From Neorhizobium galegae (GTDB lineage Bacteria > Pseudomonadota > Alphaproteobacteria > Rhizobiales > Rhizobiaceae): a stretch of 64,000 nucleotides of DNA. The DNA lies in NCBI RefSeq assembly GCF_021391675.1, contig NZ_CP090096.1, forward strand, positions 496,001-560,000, given 5' to 3'. The notes beneath the pieces are model-generated. The model did no database searches, was not told where the DNA came from, and was given only the letters and a program-made list of their open reading frames with translations. Position 1 is the first letter of the stretch; each line of letters begins with the position of its first letter. A program made the position numbers and the translations under genes. Below, one piece after another: positions 1 through 7,855 of this stretch.

Positions 1-514
1 CGCACAGCTCCGTCGGGATCGACATGTAGAACTGCCGCATGAGGAATACGCCGAAGGCGGTGAAGGCCTGCAGGCAGATCAGCGCCAGATGGGTGTTGTT
101 CAAGCCGAATTCGCGCATCAGCAGGAACTGCGGCACCATGTAGACCTGCCAGGGCATGGCGATGGTCGCGATATAACCGAGGAAAAGCGTGTTCTTGTAG
201 GGAAAATCGAGCTTGGCAAAGGCATAGGCGGCGAAGCTCGACGTCAGCAGCTGGAGCAGGGTGACGATGATCGTCAGCTTCGATGTGTTGTAGATGAACA
301 GGCCGAGCGGAATCTTCGTCCAGATGTCCACGTAGTTCTGCCACTGCGGTTGCGACGGAATCCACTCGATCGGGAAAACGAAGACGTCTCGGCTGAGTTT
401 CAGCGAGGCTGACAGCATCCAGGCGAAAGGCATCAGCATCACGGCGGTGATGACGATGACCGTCGCATAGACTGCAATGCTGTTGGCGGTGACCTTGCGT
501 CCGGCAATCTTCAC
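1..514 (-). CDS. Carbohydrate ABC transporter permease, MalG type (3' end outside window)
   Basis: This is the N-terminal ~171 residues of an inner-membrane permease of the MalG/LacG family; the rest lies left of the window. It begins at a GTG (514-512) three bases after the stop of the upstream MalF-type permease, so the two are co-transcribed. A first membrane helix is visible near residues 13-35, followed by a periplasmic stretch and further helices from about residue 75. The EAA loop that contacts the ATPase would lie in the missing part. With the adjacent permease it should form the heteromeric channel of a sugar importer; the binding protein and ATPase are not in view. The substrate cannot be read from sequence, but the divergent heparinase-type lyase suggests a uronate-containing oligosaccharide. 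Confidence 0.85.
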   Translation of the reverse strand, partial: MKIAGRKVTANSIAVYATVIVITAVMLMPFAWMLSASLKLSRDVFVFPIEWIPSQPQWQNYVDIWTKIPLGLFIYNTSKLTIIVTLLQLLTSSFAAYAFAKLDFPYKNTLFLGYIATIAMPWQVYMVPQFLLMREFGLNNTHLALICLQAFTAFGVFLMRQFYMSIPTELC

Positions 515-517
515 GGA

Positions 518-1468
518 TCAATCCTCCCTCTGTCGGCGGAACTGGACGACCGTGACCGCCAGTACGAGAAAGAAGAGAACGAGCGCAATCATGCTGGAAT
601 AACCGAGGTCCCAGGAAATGAAGGCTTCGTTGTAGATGTGATAAACGAGGACCAACGTCGAGGTGCCGGGGCCGCCCTGGGTGATCATGTAGATCTGATC
701 GAAGACCTTGAACGCCTGGATGGTCAGCATGACCGTGACGAAGAAGGTCGTCGGCCCGAGCTGCGGCACCGTGACATAGACAAATTTCTGCCACGCATTG
801 GCGCCGTCGAGATCGGCCGCCTCGTAGAGCTCGGAATTGATGCCCTGCAGCCCGGCAAGATAGATAACCATGTAGTAACCCATGCTCTTCCAGACGCCGA
901 AGAGGATGACCGTGACCATCGCCCAATGCCGGTCGGCTGCCCAGCCCGGCATGTCCTTGGGGTCCAGGCCGAGTGTGTAAAGGATCATGTTCACCGGCCC
1001 CATTTCGGGGTTGAAGATCATGTTCCAGACCACGGCGACAGCCACCAGCGAAGCGACGTAGGGGAAGAACATCGCCGTGCGGAAGAAGTCGCGTCCGAAG
1101 ATCTTCTGGTTCAGCAGGATCGCGAGGCCGAGCGCGCAGGCGAGCGTCGCGGGAACCGAGACGACCGTATAGATGATCGTGTTCCAGAACGCGGCAATGA
1201 AGACCTTGTCTTCGAACAGCCGCCAGAAATTGTCGAGACCGGCGAAGGTGATCGCATTCGAACCGTCCCAATGCATGAACGCCAGCACGAAGGCGAACAG
1301 GATCGGCCCGAGCGTAAAGACGGCAAAACCGAGGAAATTCGGGGCGATGAAGGAGTAGGCGACCAGCGCGCTCTGTATCTTGCGCCGGCGGCGCGACAAC
1401 ACCTTGCTCGGCCGCCGGGACACGGCCGGCGCATCACCTGCGGCAATGGTCGAATTCGATATGGACAC
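518..1468 (-). CDS. Carbohydrate ABC transporter permease, MalF type
   Basis: The 316-residue inner-membrane permease matches the usual length of MalF/UgpA-type sugar permeases. A basic N-terminus (SRRRRK near residue 25) precedes the first membrane segment at about 35-57, and several more hydrophobic helices follow. The EAA loop is readable as ELYEAADLDGANAWQKF near residues 215-231, where it would dock to the ATP-binding subunit. The stop is three bases from the GTG of the next permease. Transcription diverges from the heparinase-family gene at 1689 across a ~220-bp control region, which suggests joint regulation and uptake of the products of that lyase. The substrate is inferred from context only. 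Confidence 0.9.
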   Translation of the reverse strand: MSISNSTIAAGDAPAVSRRPSKVLSRRRRKIQSALVAYSFIAPNFLGFAVFTLGPILFAFVLAFMHWDGSNAITFAGLDNFWRLFEDKVFIAAFWNTIIYTVVSVPATLACALGLAILLNQKIFGRDFFRTAMFFPYVASLVAVAVVWNMIFNPEMGPVNMILYTLGLDPKDMPGWAADRHWAMVTVILFGVWKSMGYYMVIYLAGLQGINSELYEAADLDGANAWQKFVYVTVPQLGPTTFFVTVMLTIQAFKVFDQIYMITQGGPGTSTLVLVYHIYNEAFISWDLGYSSMIALVLFFLVLAVTVVQFRRQRED

Positions 1469-1688
1469 TTTATCCCTCCTCGAACCAGGATGCTCCGATC
1501 GATGCCCAAGGGCTATCCACGGCCCGCCATTGTGTCACGAGCGTGCCGCCTCCCTACCGAGGGGATAGCACATCTCTCACATTGGTCAAACAAATTTATG
1601 GATAAATCATATGAATCCTGTAGTCATCTTAAAATACGTATGATAGGTGGCGAATGAGGTCGTTTATCGGTCGCATGGAGGAAGGCTG

Positions 1689-3470
1689 ATGTTCAGCGAG
1701 ATCGCCGGGTCGCTGCCGCCGGTTTTGGCGGACTTCATGCCCGGCGCGCCGATCGGCGACCGGGCCGCCTGGGATGCCGTATCGGATGATATGCGCTCCG
1801 CAGTTATCCGGGATGCGGAGTCGGCGCTTGGCCGGCCGTGGTCGCTCATCAAGGCTTCTGACTACCGGGAATATTCGCTGAACGGGAACCGCTCCCGCTT
1901 TGAAGCGCTGTATTTTTCGCGGCGGCGGATGTTGAACGATCTGGTTCTTGCCGAACTGCTCGAGGGCAGGGGGCGTTTTATCGGTGCAATCGTCGACGGT
2001 GTCTTCCTGATCTGTGAGGAAAGCGGCTGGCAGCTTCCGGCTCACAACGCCTACGAGCGGGGCGGACTGCGGTTTGCCTTGCCCGATACGGAGCAGCCGG
2101 TTGTCGATCTGTTTGCGGCGGAGACGGGTGCCTTGCTGGCGACCGTGGCCGCTCTCATGAAAGATCGGCTCGACCAGGTCAGCCCGCAGATCGTCGCCCG
2201 GATCGAACGGGAGGTCCGGGTGCGCATCTTGTCACCCTACCTCGACCGGCATTTCTGGTGGATGGGCAACGGCGCCGAACGAATGAACAATTGGACGGCG
2301 TGGATAACGCAGAACGTCCTGCTTTCGGCCTTTGCCCTGAAGACGGAACAAGACCTGCGGCGGCAGATTGTCGAGAAGGCCCTTTCCAGCCTGGATGCCT
2401 TCACCAAGGACTATGCGGAGGATGGAGCCTGCGAGGAGGGAGTGGTTTATTATCGCCATGCGGCGCTCTGCATGGCCGGGGCGATGGCCATCCTCGACAC
2501 GGTCGCGCCAGCTTCCATGACGCCGCTCTGGAAAGCTCCCAAAATCCGCAGCATGGCGGAATATATCGTCAACATGCATGTGGCCGGCCGCCGGTATTTC
2601 AATTTTGCCGATTCCGCCGCGGTCATAGAACCATGTACCGTGCGAGAATATCTCTTCGGCAGCGCCGTCGGGTCTGATATCCTGGCGGCATTCGCCGTGC
2701 GAGATCGCCTGTCGTCGGAGCACAAGCATCTGCCGGAGGAGTGGAACCTCTGGTACCGCGTGCAGGAGCTGCTGGTAACGCCGGCAGCTAGCGGAGAAGC
2801 GAAGCCGGCAGGCGATGTGTTTTATCCGGGAATTGGCCTGTTCGTTGCCCGCGACGACCGCTTTGCGCTCGCCGTCAAAGGCGGCAACAACGGGGAAAGC
2901 CATAACCACAACGACGTCGGCAGTCTCACGGTCTATAAGGACGGCAAGCCGTTCCTGATCGATGTTGGCGTCGAAACCTACACGGCAAAAACATTTTCTT
3001 CCGAGCGGTACGAGATCTGGACCATGCAGTCGGGCTTCCACAACCTGCCGACTTTCGGTGGTGTGAGCCAGGCCGCCGGCGCGGATTGCGCGGCGCGGAA
3101 TGTCCACGCCGAGTTCACCGAAAAACAGGCGCAGATATCATTGGACATCGCATCCGCCTATCCGGCCGAGGCCCGCGTCCGATCCTATCGGCGAACCGTC
3201 ACGCTTCGGCGCGGGCAGGAGATCGAGGTCGTGGATATCCATGAGGGCGAACTGCCGGCGGTGCTTTCTCTGATGACCTGCGTCGAACCGACCATCGACC
3301 ACGCCATTCATTTCGACGGCCTCGGCCGCATCGACCTTGATGGAGCCGGCGCGATCGAGGTCGACGCAATCGATATCGACGATGCCCGCCTGCGTATCTC
3401 CTGGCCCCCGAGAATTTATCGACTGCGCATCCCCTTTGCCGGGACCTGCCTGAAACTGCGGATCGTCTGA
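1689..3470 (+). CDS. Heparinase II/III family protein (putative polysaccharide/oligosaccharide lyase)
   Basis: The protein (593 aa from this start) has an alpha-helical N-terminal half, consistent with an alpha/alpha toroid, and a C-terminal beta-rich heparinase II/III domain. The family core is visible as GESHNHNDVGSLTVYKDGKP followed by an IDVGVETY stretch, which carry the His and Tyr residues typical of catalysis or metal binding. No signal peptide is seen, so it probably acts in the cytoplasm on imported uronate oligosaccharides. The start at 1689 is chosen because GGAG lies 8 bases upstream; an in-frame GTG at 1647 would add 14 residues but lacks a comparable site. A discoidin-like gene follows after 11 bases. 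The true substrate (alginate, heparin-like or other) is not determinable here. Confidence 0.85.
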   Translation: MFSEIAGSLPPVLADFMPGAPIGDRAAWDAVSDDMRSAVIRDAESALGRPWSLIKASDYREYSLNGNRSRFEALYFSRRRMLNDLVLAELLEGRGRFIGAIVDGVFLICEESGWQLPAHNAYERGGLRFALPDTEQPVVDLFAAETGALLATVAALMKDRLDQVSPQIVARIEREVRVRILSPYLDRHFWWMGNGAERMNNWTAWITQNVLLSAFALKTEQDLRRQIVEKALSSLDAFTKDYAEDGACEEGVVYYRHAALCMAGAMAILDTVAPASMTPLWKAPKIRSMAEYIVNMHVAGRRYFNFADSAAVIEPCTVREYLFGSAVGSDILAAFAVRDRLSSEHKHLPEEWNLWYRVQELLVTPAASGEAKPAGDVFYPGIGLFVARDDRFALAVKGGNNGESHNHNDVGSLTVYKDGKPFLIDVGVETYTAKTFSSERYEIWTMQSGFHNLPTFGGVSQAAGADCAARNVHAEFTEKQAQISLDIASAYPAEARVRSYRRTVTLRRGQEIEVVDIHEGELPAVLSLMTCVEPTIDHAIHFDGLGRIDLDGAGAIEVDAIDIDDARLRISWPPRIYRLRIPFAGTCLKLRIV

Positions 3471-3481
3471 GGAGGACGAGC

Positions 3482-4273
3482 ATGGAACTGACACTGAAAG
3501 TCGTAGATGTGGCGGGCGAGGTTCGCGCCAGGGCTACAGGCATGGACGAAACATATCTCGTTTATCGCGACAGCTACAACGAAGGCGATCAGGTCGTCGT
3601 CGAAACGTCCGAGCCGGGGTATCTCATGCTCGCGCTCGACGACGCGATGACGCCCGCGATCGTCTATATGAAGGGGCAGAGCTACGCGCTCGGGGTCCCC
3701 TTCGGTTCCAAGCGCATTCCTTATTCGCCGCGGGCCTTCGAAGGCGGGATCCACAGACTATGCGTCCGCAAGGCGCGGCCGGAGGAGATCGCGGCACGTC
3801 GGAACCTGGCTTTCAATCCATGGGACGACCACGCCAATGCCACCATCTTTCCGCTCGCCAAGGCGAATGTGGAGACACGCGGGGAGGCGGTCTTTGCCGC
3901 GCGCAACGCCATCGACGGCGAAAAGGCGAACGACGATCATGGCTTCTGGCCCTACACGAGCTGGGGGATCAATCGCGATCCCGATGCGACGCTGACGCTC
4001 GATTTCGGCCGGCCGGTGAAAATCGACGAAATCGTCCTCTACCTGCGAGCGGACTTTCCGCACGACGCCTGGTGGGAAAAAGCCAGCGTCACCTTCTCCA
4101 ACGCCGAGACCACATGTTTCTCGCTGGTCAAGACGGGTGCGGCTCAGTGTTTCCCGGTGAGGGAGCAGACCGTGGAATGGATCAGGCTGCACAGCCTGAT
4201 CAAGGCCGACGATCCGTCGCCCTTTCCGGCGCTGACCCAGATCGAAATCTGGGGACGCGAGGCGGATATGTAA
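3482..4273 (+). CDS. Unrecognised protein with C-terminal discoidin (F5/8 type C)-like region
   Basis: I do not recognise the full 263-residue protein. The C-terminal half (about residues 130-262) reads like a galactose-binding jelly roll: an ARNAIDGEKANDD segment, a TSWGINRDPDATLTLDFGRPVKID segment described here by its key TSWG and LDFG motifs, and a closing QIEIWGR strand, all typical of F5/8 type C sugar-binding domains. The N-terminal half is beta-rich without a known motif. GGAGG lies just before the ATG and the gene follows the lyase by 11 bases, so a carbohydrate-binding or accessory role in the same pathway is likely. No signal peptide is visible. The stop codon TAA is made from the first bases of the inverted-repeat element at 4269, so the native 3' end may have been altered by that insertion. 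Confidence 0.75.
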   Translation: MELTLKVVDVAGEVRARATGMDETYLVYRDSYNEGDQVVVETSEPGYLMLALDDAMTPAIVYMKGQSYALGVPFGSKRIPYSPRAFEGGIHRLCVRKARPEEIAARRNLAFNPWDDHANATIFPLAKANVETRGEAVFAARNAIDGEKANDDHGFWPYTSWGINRDPDATLTLDFGRPVKIDEIVLYLRADFPHDAWWEKASVTFSNAETTCFSLVKTGAAQCFPVREQTVEWIRLHSLIKADDPSPFPALTQIEIWGREADM

Positions 4274-4455
4274 ATCAGCGCCGAAGGTTGCCCCTATGAT
4301 CGGGCCCGTAAACCCTTGATCTACTAAGATGAAATGCAGATCGGGTGGGGTCACGATCGGCGCCGATGATGCCCCCGCCCTCGTTGCGAGTTTGCAAGTA
4401 AAGTCAGGCACCTGCCGCCTTTTCAAAAGGGGGCAACCTTCGGTGCTGTTTCACA
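4269..4455 (+). repeat. MITE-like inverted-repeat element, copy 1
   Basis: This is one of four related ~187-bp units in the window, all in the same orientation. The left end starts TGTAAATCAGCGCCGAAGG and the right end closes with CCTTCGGTGCTGTTTCACA, which are imperfect inverted repeats of each other. The interior has a 12-bp palindrome ATCGGCGCCGAT and a CTTTTCAAAAGG palindrome. An open frame starting MKCRSGGV is shared with the other copies but is too short to call a gene. TG...CA ends recall IS21- and IS3-type termini. No target duplication is visible. The element overlaps the stop of the preceding gene. Confidence 0.8.
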
Positions 4456-4621
4456 AACACAGATGGCACCGGCAGCCAAATGTCAGCTGTACAACCGAGA
4501 AATTTATTCAACAATTTCAATCTAGTGATGGTTTGGTGTCAACGCGAGGGACAGCCTCAAAATCTATCTGAGTTCTTGGAAATCTTCGGCTTCCAGACAC
4601 ACAATCACCGGCAGTTGCCTC

Positions 4622-4752
4622 TTAATGTTGAAGCGTCGAGGCTCTTGCCGTTCGCCATGCGCCCGGCGCCACTCCAACCACTCGCCGGAACATTCGGGTC
4701 AGGTGACTCTCATCTGCAAAGCCACATGCGACGGCAACTTCCGAGAGTGATC
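4622..4752 (-). pseudogene. AraC-family regulator remnant (C-terminal HTH only), cut by the IS element
   Basis: Reading the minus strand from the IS boundary gives SLSEVAVACGFADESHLTRM followed by FRRVVGVAPGAWR and a TAA stop at 4622. This is the second helix-turn-helix and the C-terminal signature of AraC/XylS regulators (family knowledge). The frame is open up to the left end of the insertion sequence at 4753, and no N-terminal part appears beyond the right IS end at 5983. The gene was therefore truncated by the IS insertion, probably with an adjacent deletion. It is too short to bind DNA as a normal AraC protein. Confidence 0.75.
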
Positions 4753-4828
4753 TGAGCCCTTCAAACTGGACCAGTTTTGGTTAGAGTTTTCCGGTGCATT
4801 TTCCTGGCTGGGAAAGGAACGGAAGACG

Positions 4829-5095
4829 ATGAAGGCATCGCAGTTTTCGGACGCGCAGAAGGCGTTCATTCTGAAGCAGGGTGATGAGGGGGTGACGGTC
4901 GCGGAGATCTGCCGCAAGGCGGGGATCAGCCAGGCGACCTATTTCAATTGGAAGAAGAAGTACGCCGGAATGTTGCCGCCGGAGATGAAGAAGCTGAAGC
5001 AGCTCGAGGACGAGAATGCGCGATTGAAAAAGATCGTCGCGGATCTGACGCTGGATCGGGTGATGTTGCAGGACGTCATCCGGCGAAAGCTCTAA
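4829..5095 (+). CDS. IS3-family transposase OrfA
   Basis: The 88-residue protein is the DNA-binding subunit of an IS3-family transposase. It has an N-terminal helix-turn-helix around EICRKAGISQATYFNWKKKY (residues ~29-48) and a C-terminal leucine-zipper-like coiled coil around LKQLEDENARLKKIVADL. The length matches IS407-group OrfA proteins. The last codons pass through A AAG (5086-5089), a plausible -1 slip site that would fuse OrfA to OrfB; unshifted translation stops at TAA 5093-5095. Confidence 0.92.
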   Translation: MKASQFSDAQKAFILKQGDEGVTVAEICRKAGISQATYFNWKKKYAGMLPPEMKKLKQLEDENARLKKIVADLTLDRVMLQDVIRRKL

Positions 5096-5931
5096 GGCCT
5101 GCTCGCAAGCGAGAGGTGGTAAGGTGCATGTGCCGGGACTGGGCAATCTCGATCCGGCGTGCCTGTGGGGCGCTGAACTTCGATCGGTCGACCTACCATT
5201 ACACCTCTCGCCGTGCCGATCAGGCCGGCCTGGAACGTCGTATTCGGGAGATCTGCGAGACCCGTGTGCGTTATGGCTATCGACGCGTGCATGTGCTCCT
5301 GGAACGCGAGGGCTGGGGCACCAACATCAAGCGAACCTATCGCATTTACAGAGACTTGGGTCTGCAGTTGCGCGATAAGACACCGAAGCGTCGGGTTAAA
5401 GCCAAACTGCGGGAGGACCGACAAAAGGCTGTGGGACCCAACGATGTGTGGGCGATGGACTTCGTGCACGACCAACTCGCGACCGGAAAGAAGCTGCGGG
5501 TTCTGACAGTGGTCGATACCTTCTCGCGCTATGTCCCAGTGCTTGATCCGCGTCACAGCTATCGCGGCGAAGACGTGGTGCAGACATTGGAGCGGGTGTG
5601 CCGGCAAGTCGGCTATCCGAAGACGATCCGTGTCGATCAGGGAACCGAATTTGTGTCTCGCGATCTCGACCTATGGGCCTATGCCAAGGGCGTGATCCTG
5701 GACTTCTCACGTCCGGGAAAGCCCACGGACAACGCCTTCATCGAAGCCTTCAACGGCCGCTTCCGGGCGGAATGCCTGAACCAGCACTGGTTCCTGACCC
5801 TTGCGGATGCGCGCGAAAAGATGGAGGATTGGCGTAGAGACTACAATGAGGTTCGGCCACATGGCGCAATCGGCAACAAGGTCCCGATCGCGCTGATGAA
5901 TTCGGGAGGCGCAACCAGCCCGCCTCCCTGA
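5086..5931 (+). CDS. IS3-family transposase OrfB (catalytic part, made by -1 frameshift)
   Basis: This frame carries the DDE integrase core. The catalytic acidic residues are seen in VWAMDFVHDQ, IRVDQGTEF and NAFIEAFNGRF, with exactly 35 residues between the second Asp and the Glu, as in IS3 transposases. The frame is -1 relative to OrfA and is read most naturally as an OrfAB fusion after a slip at the A AAG at 5086-5089; the frame is open upstream to 4948, but that part overlaps OrfA and is not conserved-looking. The first internal ATG is at 5128. The C-terminus ends normally before the right inverted end, so the element may still be active. Confidence 0.9.
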   Translation, partial: KALRPARKREVVRCMCRDWAISIRRACGALNFDRSTYHYTSRRADQAGLERRIREICETRVRYGYRRVHVLLEREGWGTNIKRTYRIYRDLGLQLRDKTPKRRVKAKLREDRQKAVGPNDVWAMDFVHDQLATGKKLRVLTVVDTFSRYVPVLDPRHSYRGEDVVQTLERVCRQVGYPKTIRVDQGTEFVSRDLDLWAYAKGVILDFSRPGKPTDNAFIEAFNGRFRAECLNQHWFLTLADAREKMEDWRRDYNEVRPHGAIGNKVPIALMNSGGATSPPP

Positions 5932-5990
5932 ATGAAGCCGGAAAACTCCAGCCTCCGCTGGTCCAGAAACCTGGGGCGGTTCAGAAGAAG

Positions 5991-6299
5991 ATGCGCAATG
6001 TACTTCTGGCGGCCGGCCTATTGGTGGCAGGATTGTTTGCTGGTCCAGCCAGCTCGATGCCGGCCAGCGGGATCACGGTCCCGCCGAATCCCAACGTTCA
6101 GTTGGTGGATCGTGCCTGTGGCCGTGGTTTTGAACTGACCCGTCGTGGATTTTGCCGACCTAGCCGGTGGGCGCCACCGCCACCACCGCCGCGGTATTAT
6201 CACCGAGATCGGCGCGATAGATGGGACGACCGTCGCGGCCCGCCTCGGCGAGATTGGCGAGACGGTCGCGATAGGCGCGATCGCCGCGACTGGCTATGA
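5991..6299 (+). CDS. Small secreted GCG/CRP-motif protein, Arg/Asp-rich tail (paralog of 19620-19922)
   Basis: The 102-residue protein starts with a clear signal peptide (hydrophobic core LLAAGLLVAGLFAG, likely cleavage after about residue 22). The mature part has the motif ACGRGFELTRRGFCRP, the two-cysteine GCG...CRP signature of small rhizobial secreted proteins (GCG_CRPN-type domain, from memory), then a Pro stretch and a tail of RRDRWDD-like Arg/Asp repeats. Its function is unknown. The IS right end is at 5983, so the native promoter has been replaced by IS sequence; a purine-rich AGAAGAAG before the ATG could serve as ribosome binding site. A terminator follows at once. Confidence 0.8.
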   Translation: MRNVLLAAGLLVAGLFAGPASSMPASGITVPPNPNVQLVDRACGRGFELTRRGFCRPSRWAPPPPPPRYYHRDRRDRWDDRRGPPRRDWRDGRDRRDRRDWL

Positions 6300-6304
6300 A
6301 AGCG

Positions 6305-6331
6305 AGCCCTTCCGTGAGGAGGGGCTTTTTT
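6305..6331 (+). terminator. Rho-independent terminator after the small secreted protein gene
   Basis: A 9-bp stem AGCCCTTCC / GGAGGGGCT with one G-T wobble encloses a GTGA loop and is followed by a run of six T. It lies five bases after the stop of the gene ending at 6299. Confidence 0.85.
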
Positions 6332-6552
6332 CGTGCCGACCTCATAAGATTCCTTGCGTTAACGCTAAAGCTCGATTGCCCCACCGGTGTGCGGGATAGC
6401 GGTCGGGAGATTGTCACTTTGCGATCATCGGACGGCATTCTTCGATCGCTCACGCGTCCAAATCGAGCGGCTCGAAAACGCCGGCGTGCAAGCGGTGTCC
6501 AACATTGCCATGTTCAGACCCGTGTTCGCGACGCGGTCCGAAATTACAATTT

Positions 6553-6735
6553 TCCACAATTCAAGTTGTCAAAGGCGCTGAATTCGACTGCGTAATTGCA
6601 TTCGCATTGCTGGAGGGCATGGTTCCGCACTTCGCCGATCCGAATGCGCTCGATAGCGCCCAGAAGCTCCTTTGTAATTTCGTCGCGTCCAAAAAGAATC
6701 TTCATCTGATCGCCGGGGTAGGGCGTCAGTGGGCT
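6553..6735 (+). pseudogene. UvrD/Rep-like helicase C-terminal fragment
   Basis: The translation contains VKGAEFDCVIAFALLEGMVP and then KLLCNFVASKKNLHLIAG. These match the motif V and motif VI neighbourhood of UvrD/Rep superfamily 1 helicases, where motif VI normally reads like YVGxSRAKxxL; here the arginine finger region is lost. The frame continues directly into the antitoxin below, so the fragment is fused in frame by a deletion. Upstream sequence (6332-6552) gives no convincing helicase domain. It is a decayed remnant rather than a working gene. Confidence 0.6.
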
Positions 6736-6774
6736 TGGCGAGCCGTACGAGACGACCAATCACGTGTCACGGAG

Positions 6775-7185
6775 GTGATCGAGAAAGAGCACGGTCAAGT
6801 TCACCTCGATGCGAAGCCGCTTTTGGACAGATCGGCTTTCGAACCCGATGCACGCAGCCGAGCCATGCTCGAAGGCATCCGCATTGCACAGGAGGATCTG
6901 CGAGACGCTGGCGGAGCCTATGATCTTGATCAGGTCCGCACCTTGATGCGCGGCGTGTCCCGACAGGCGATCGACAAGCGCGTTCAGGAAGGCTCGTTGC
7001 TGGCCGTTCCCGGTCTAAAAGCTGTGCGTGAAGCCTTGCAGACCAGCAATCCATGGTCAATGCTCAACTTCCTTTCCCATGCGGATGTCAGATTGAACAA
7101 CCGCAAGCCCATCGATCTGCTCAAGTCCGGAAAGCTTGACGTTGTGCTTGAAGCTGCGAGGCGGCAGGGCGAGCAGGGGGCGTGA
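6775..7185 (+). CDS. Xre/MbcA/ParS-family antitoxin
   Basis: The protein matches the antitoxin of Xre-RES type II systems. The N-terminal part has LDQVRTLMRGVSRQAIDKRV and then EGSLLAVPG, the DNA-binding half, and the C-terminus has TSNPWSMLNF followed by the LNNRKPIDLLKSGKLD toxin-binding segment. Compared with family members I recall, about 20 residues (a GRRRYP-like strand) between LLAVPG and LKAVREAL are missing, which suggests an internal in-frame deletion. The start is uncertain: the frame is open further upstream through a helicase fragment, and GTG 6775 is chosen because it opens just before the conserved region. The stop overlaps the toxin start (GTGA at 7182). Confidence 0.7.
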   Translation: MIEKEHGQVHLDAKPLLDRSAFEPDARSRAMLEGIRIAQEDLRDAGGAYDLDQVRTLMRGVSRQAIDKRVQEGSLLAVPGLKAVREALQTSNPWSMLNFLSHADVRLNNRKPIDLLKSGKLDVVLEAARRQGEQGA

Positions 7186-7769
7186 GCGGCCCGCTCCCTC
7201 CCGCGGACCTGAAACAGCGTCAGCCGGAAGTGGTGGAGCTTTCGGCCGGAGAAGTCCTTCATCGCTTCTACTCGGCCGGGCGAGATCCGATCTTCTTCGA
7301 CACCTCGGCGATGGGGAGTTTCAATGCTCCCAATGCTTCCTACGGCGTCCTCTATGCTGCCAAGGTGATCGCCGGCGCTTTCGCGGAAACATTTCTGCGG
7401 ACGCCGGGTCGCACGCTGATCGATGCCGATCTGCTCAGACGGAAAGCCCATCTCCGCTTCAGCACCAACAGAAATTTGAAGCTGATCCGCTTCGCCGGTC
7501 CAGGCCTCGCGCGAATCGGCGCCACAGCCGAAGTCTCGCATAGCGGCTTGCCCTACGATGTTCCGCAGGTCTGATCAGGAGCACTATATGAACATCCCGT
7601 CGAGGCCGACGGCATTACCTACCATTCCCGTCATGACAATGCGGAGCTCTGCTACGCACTTTTCGATCGGGCGGCCGACGCAGTTGTCGAAATAGAACGC
7701 CTGACCGACCTCGACCAGGATTGGTTCTGGCGGATCGCAGAATCCTACAGAGCGGGATTTGCGCCGCGA
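7182..7769 (+). pseudogene. RES-domain toxin with an in-frame nonsense codon
   Basis: RES toxins degrade NAD+ (family knowledge). The first 130 codons (7182-7574) carry VLHRFYSAG, FNAPNASYGVLYAAK and GLARIGATAEVSH, typical of RES domains. TGA at 7572-7574 interrupts the frame, but the same frame continues with ALYEHPVEADGITYHSRHDN, then ELCYALFDRAAD and DQDWFWRIAESY, which is the normal C-terminal half of the domain. In relatives I recall, the TGA position is a Trp in a PQxW segment, so one point mutation (TGG to TGA) explains the defect. The toxin is probably inactive while its antitoxin partner remains. Readthrough or sequencing error are the alternatives. Confidence 0.75.
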
Positions 7770-7855
7770 GCCGGTATCTGCGAGATTTCACTGCGAAGGC
7801 GCGGCGATGGGAGTCTTCGCTTCAGGCCGATGCTTTTCGCGTTACTAAGGGCAAC

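Larger units (their letters stand above)
4753..5983 (+). mobile_element. IS3-family insertion sequence, IS407-like group (about 1231 bp)
   Basis: Two overlapping frames (orfA 4829-5095 and orfB continuing to 5931) are flanked by imperfect inverted ends. The left end starts TGAGCCC and the right end finishes GGGGCGGTTCA. Both ends share CTGGACCAG (4766-4774 and, inverted, 5958-5966) and GAGTTTTCCGG (4784-4794 and, inverted, 5938-5948). The size and two-frame layout match IS3-family elements. Orf sequences resemble the IS407 group. No 3-4 bp target duplication is evident, which fits an insertion with adjacent rearrangement. The left end cuts an AraC gene and the right end lies 8 bases before the start of a small secreted protein gene. 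Confidence 0.9.

Noticed and set aside
1469..1688. A FadR-like operator (ATTGGTCAAACAAAT) in the first divergent region
   Set aside because: The match to a known consensus is partial and the GntR gene is 15 kb away.
4269..4455. Target-site duplication around copy 1
   Set aside because: Flanking bases on the two sides do not match; the same holds for the other copies.
4753..5983. Target-site duplication around the IS3 element
   Set aside because: The bases outside the two ends do not match, which agrees with rearrangement after insertion.
6332..6552. A coding gene upstream of the helicase fragment
   Set aside because: Short frames there have no recognisable domain and no ribosome binding site.
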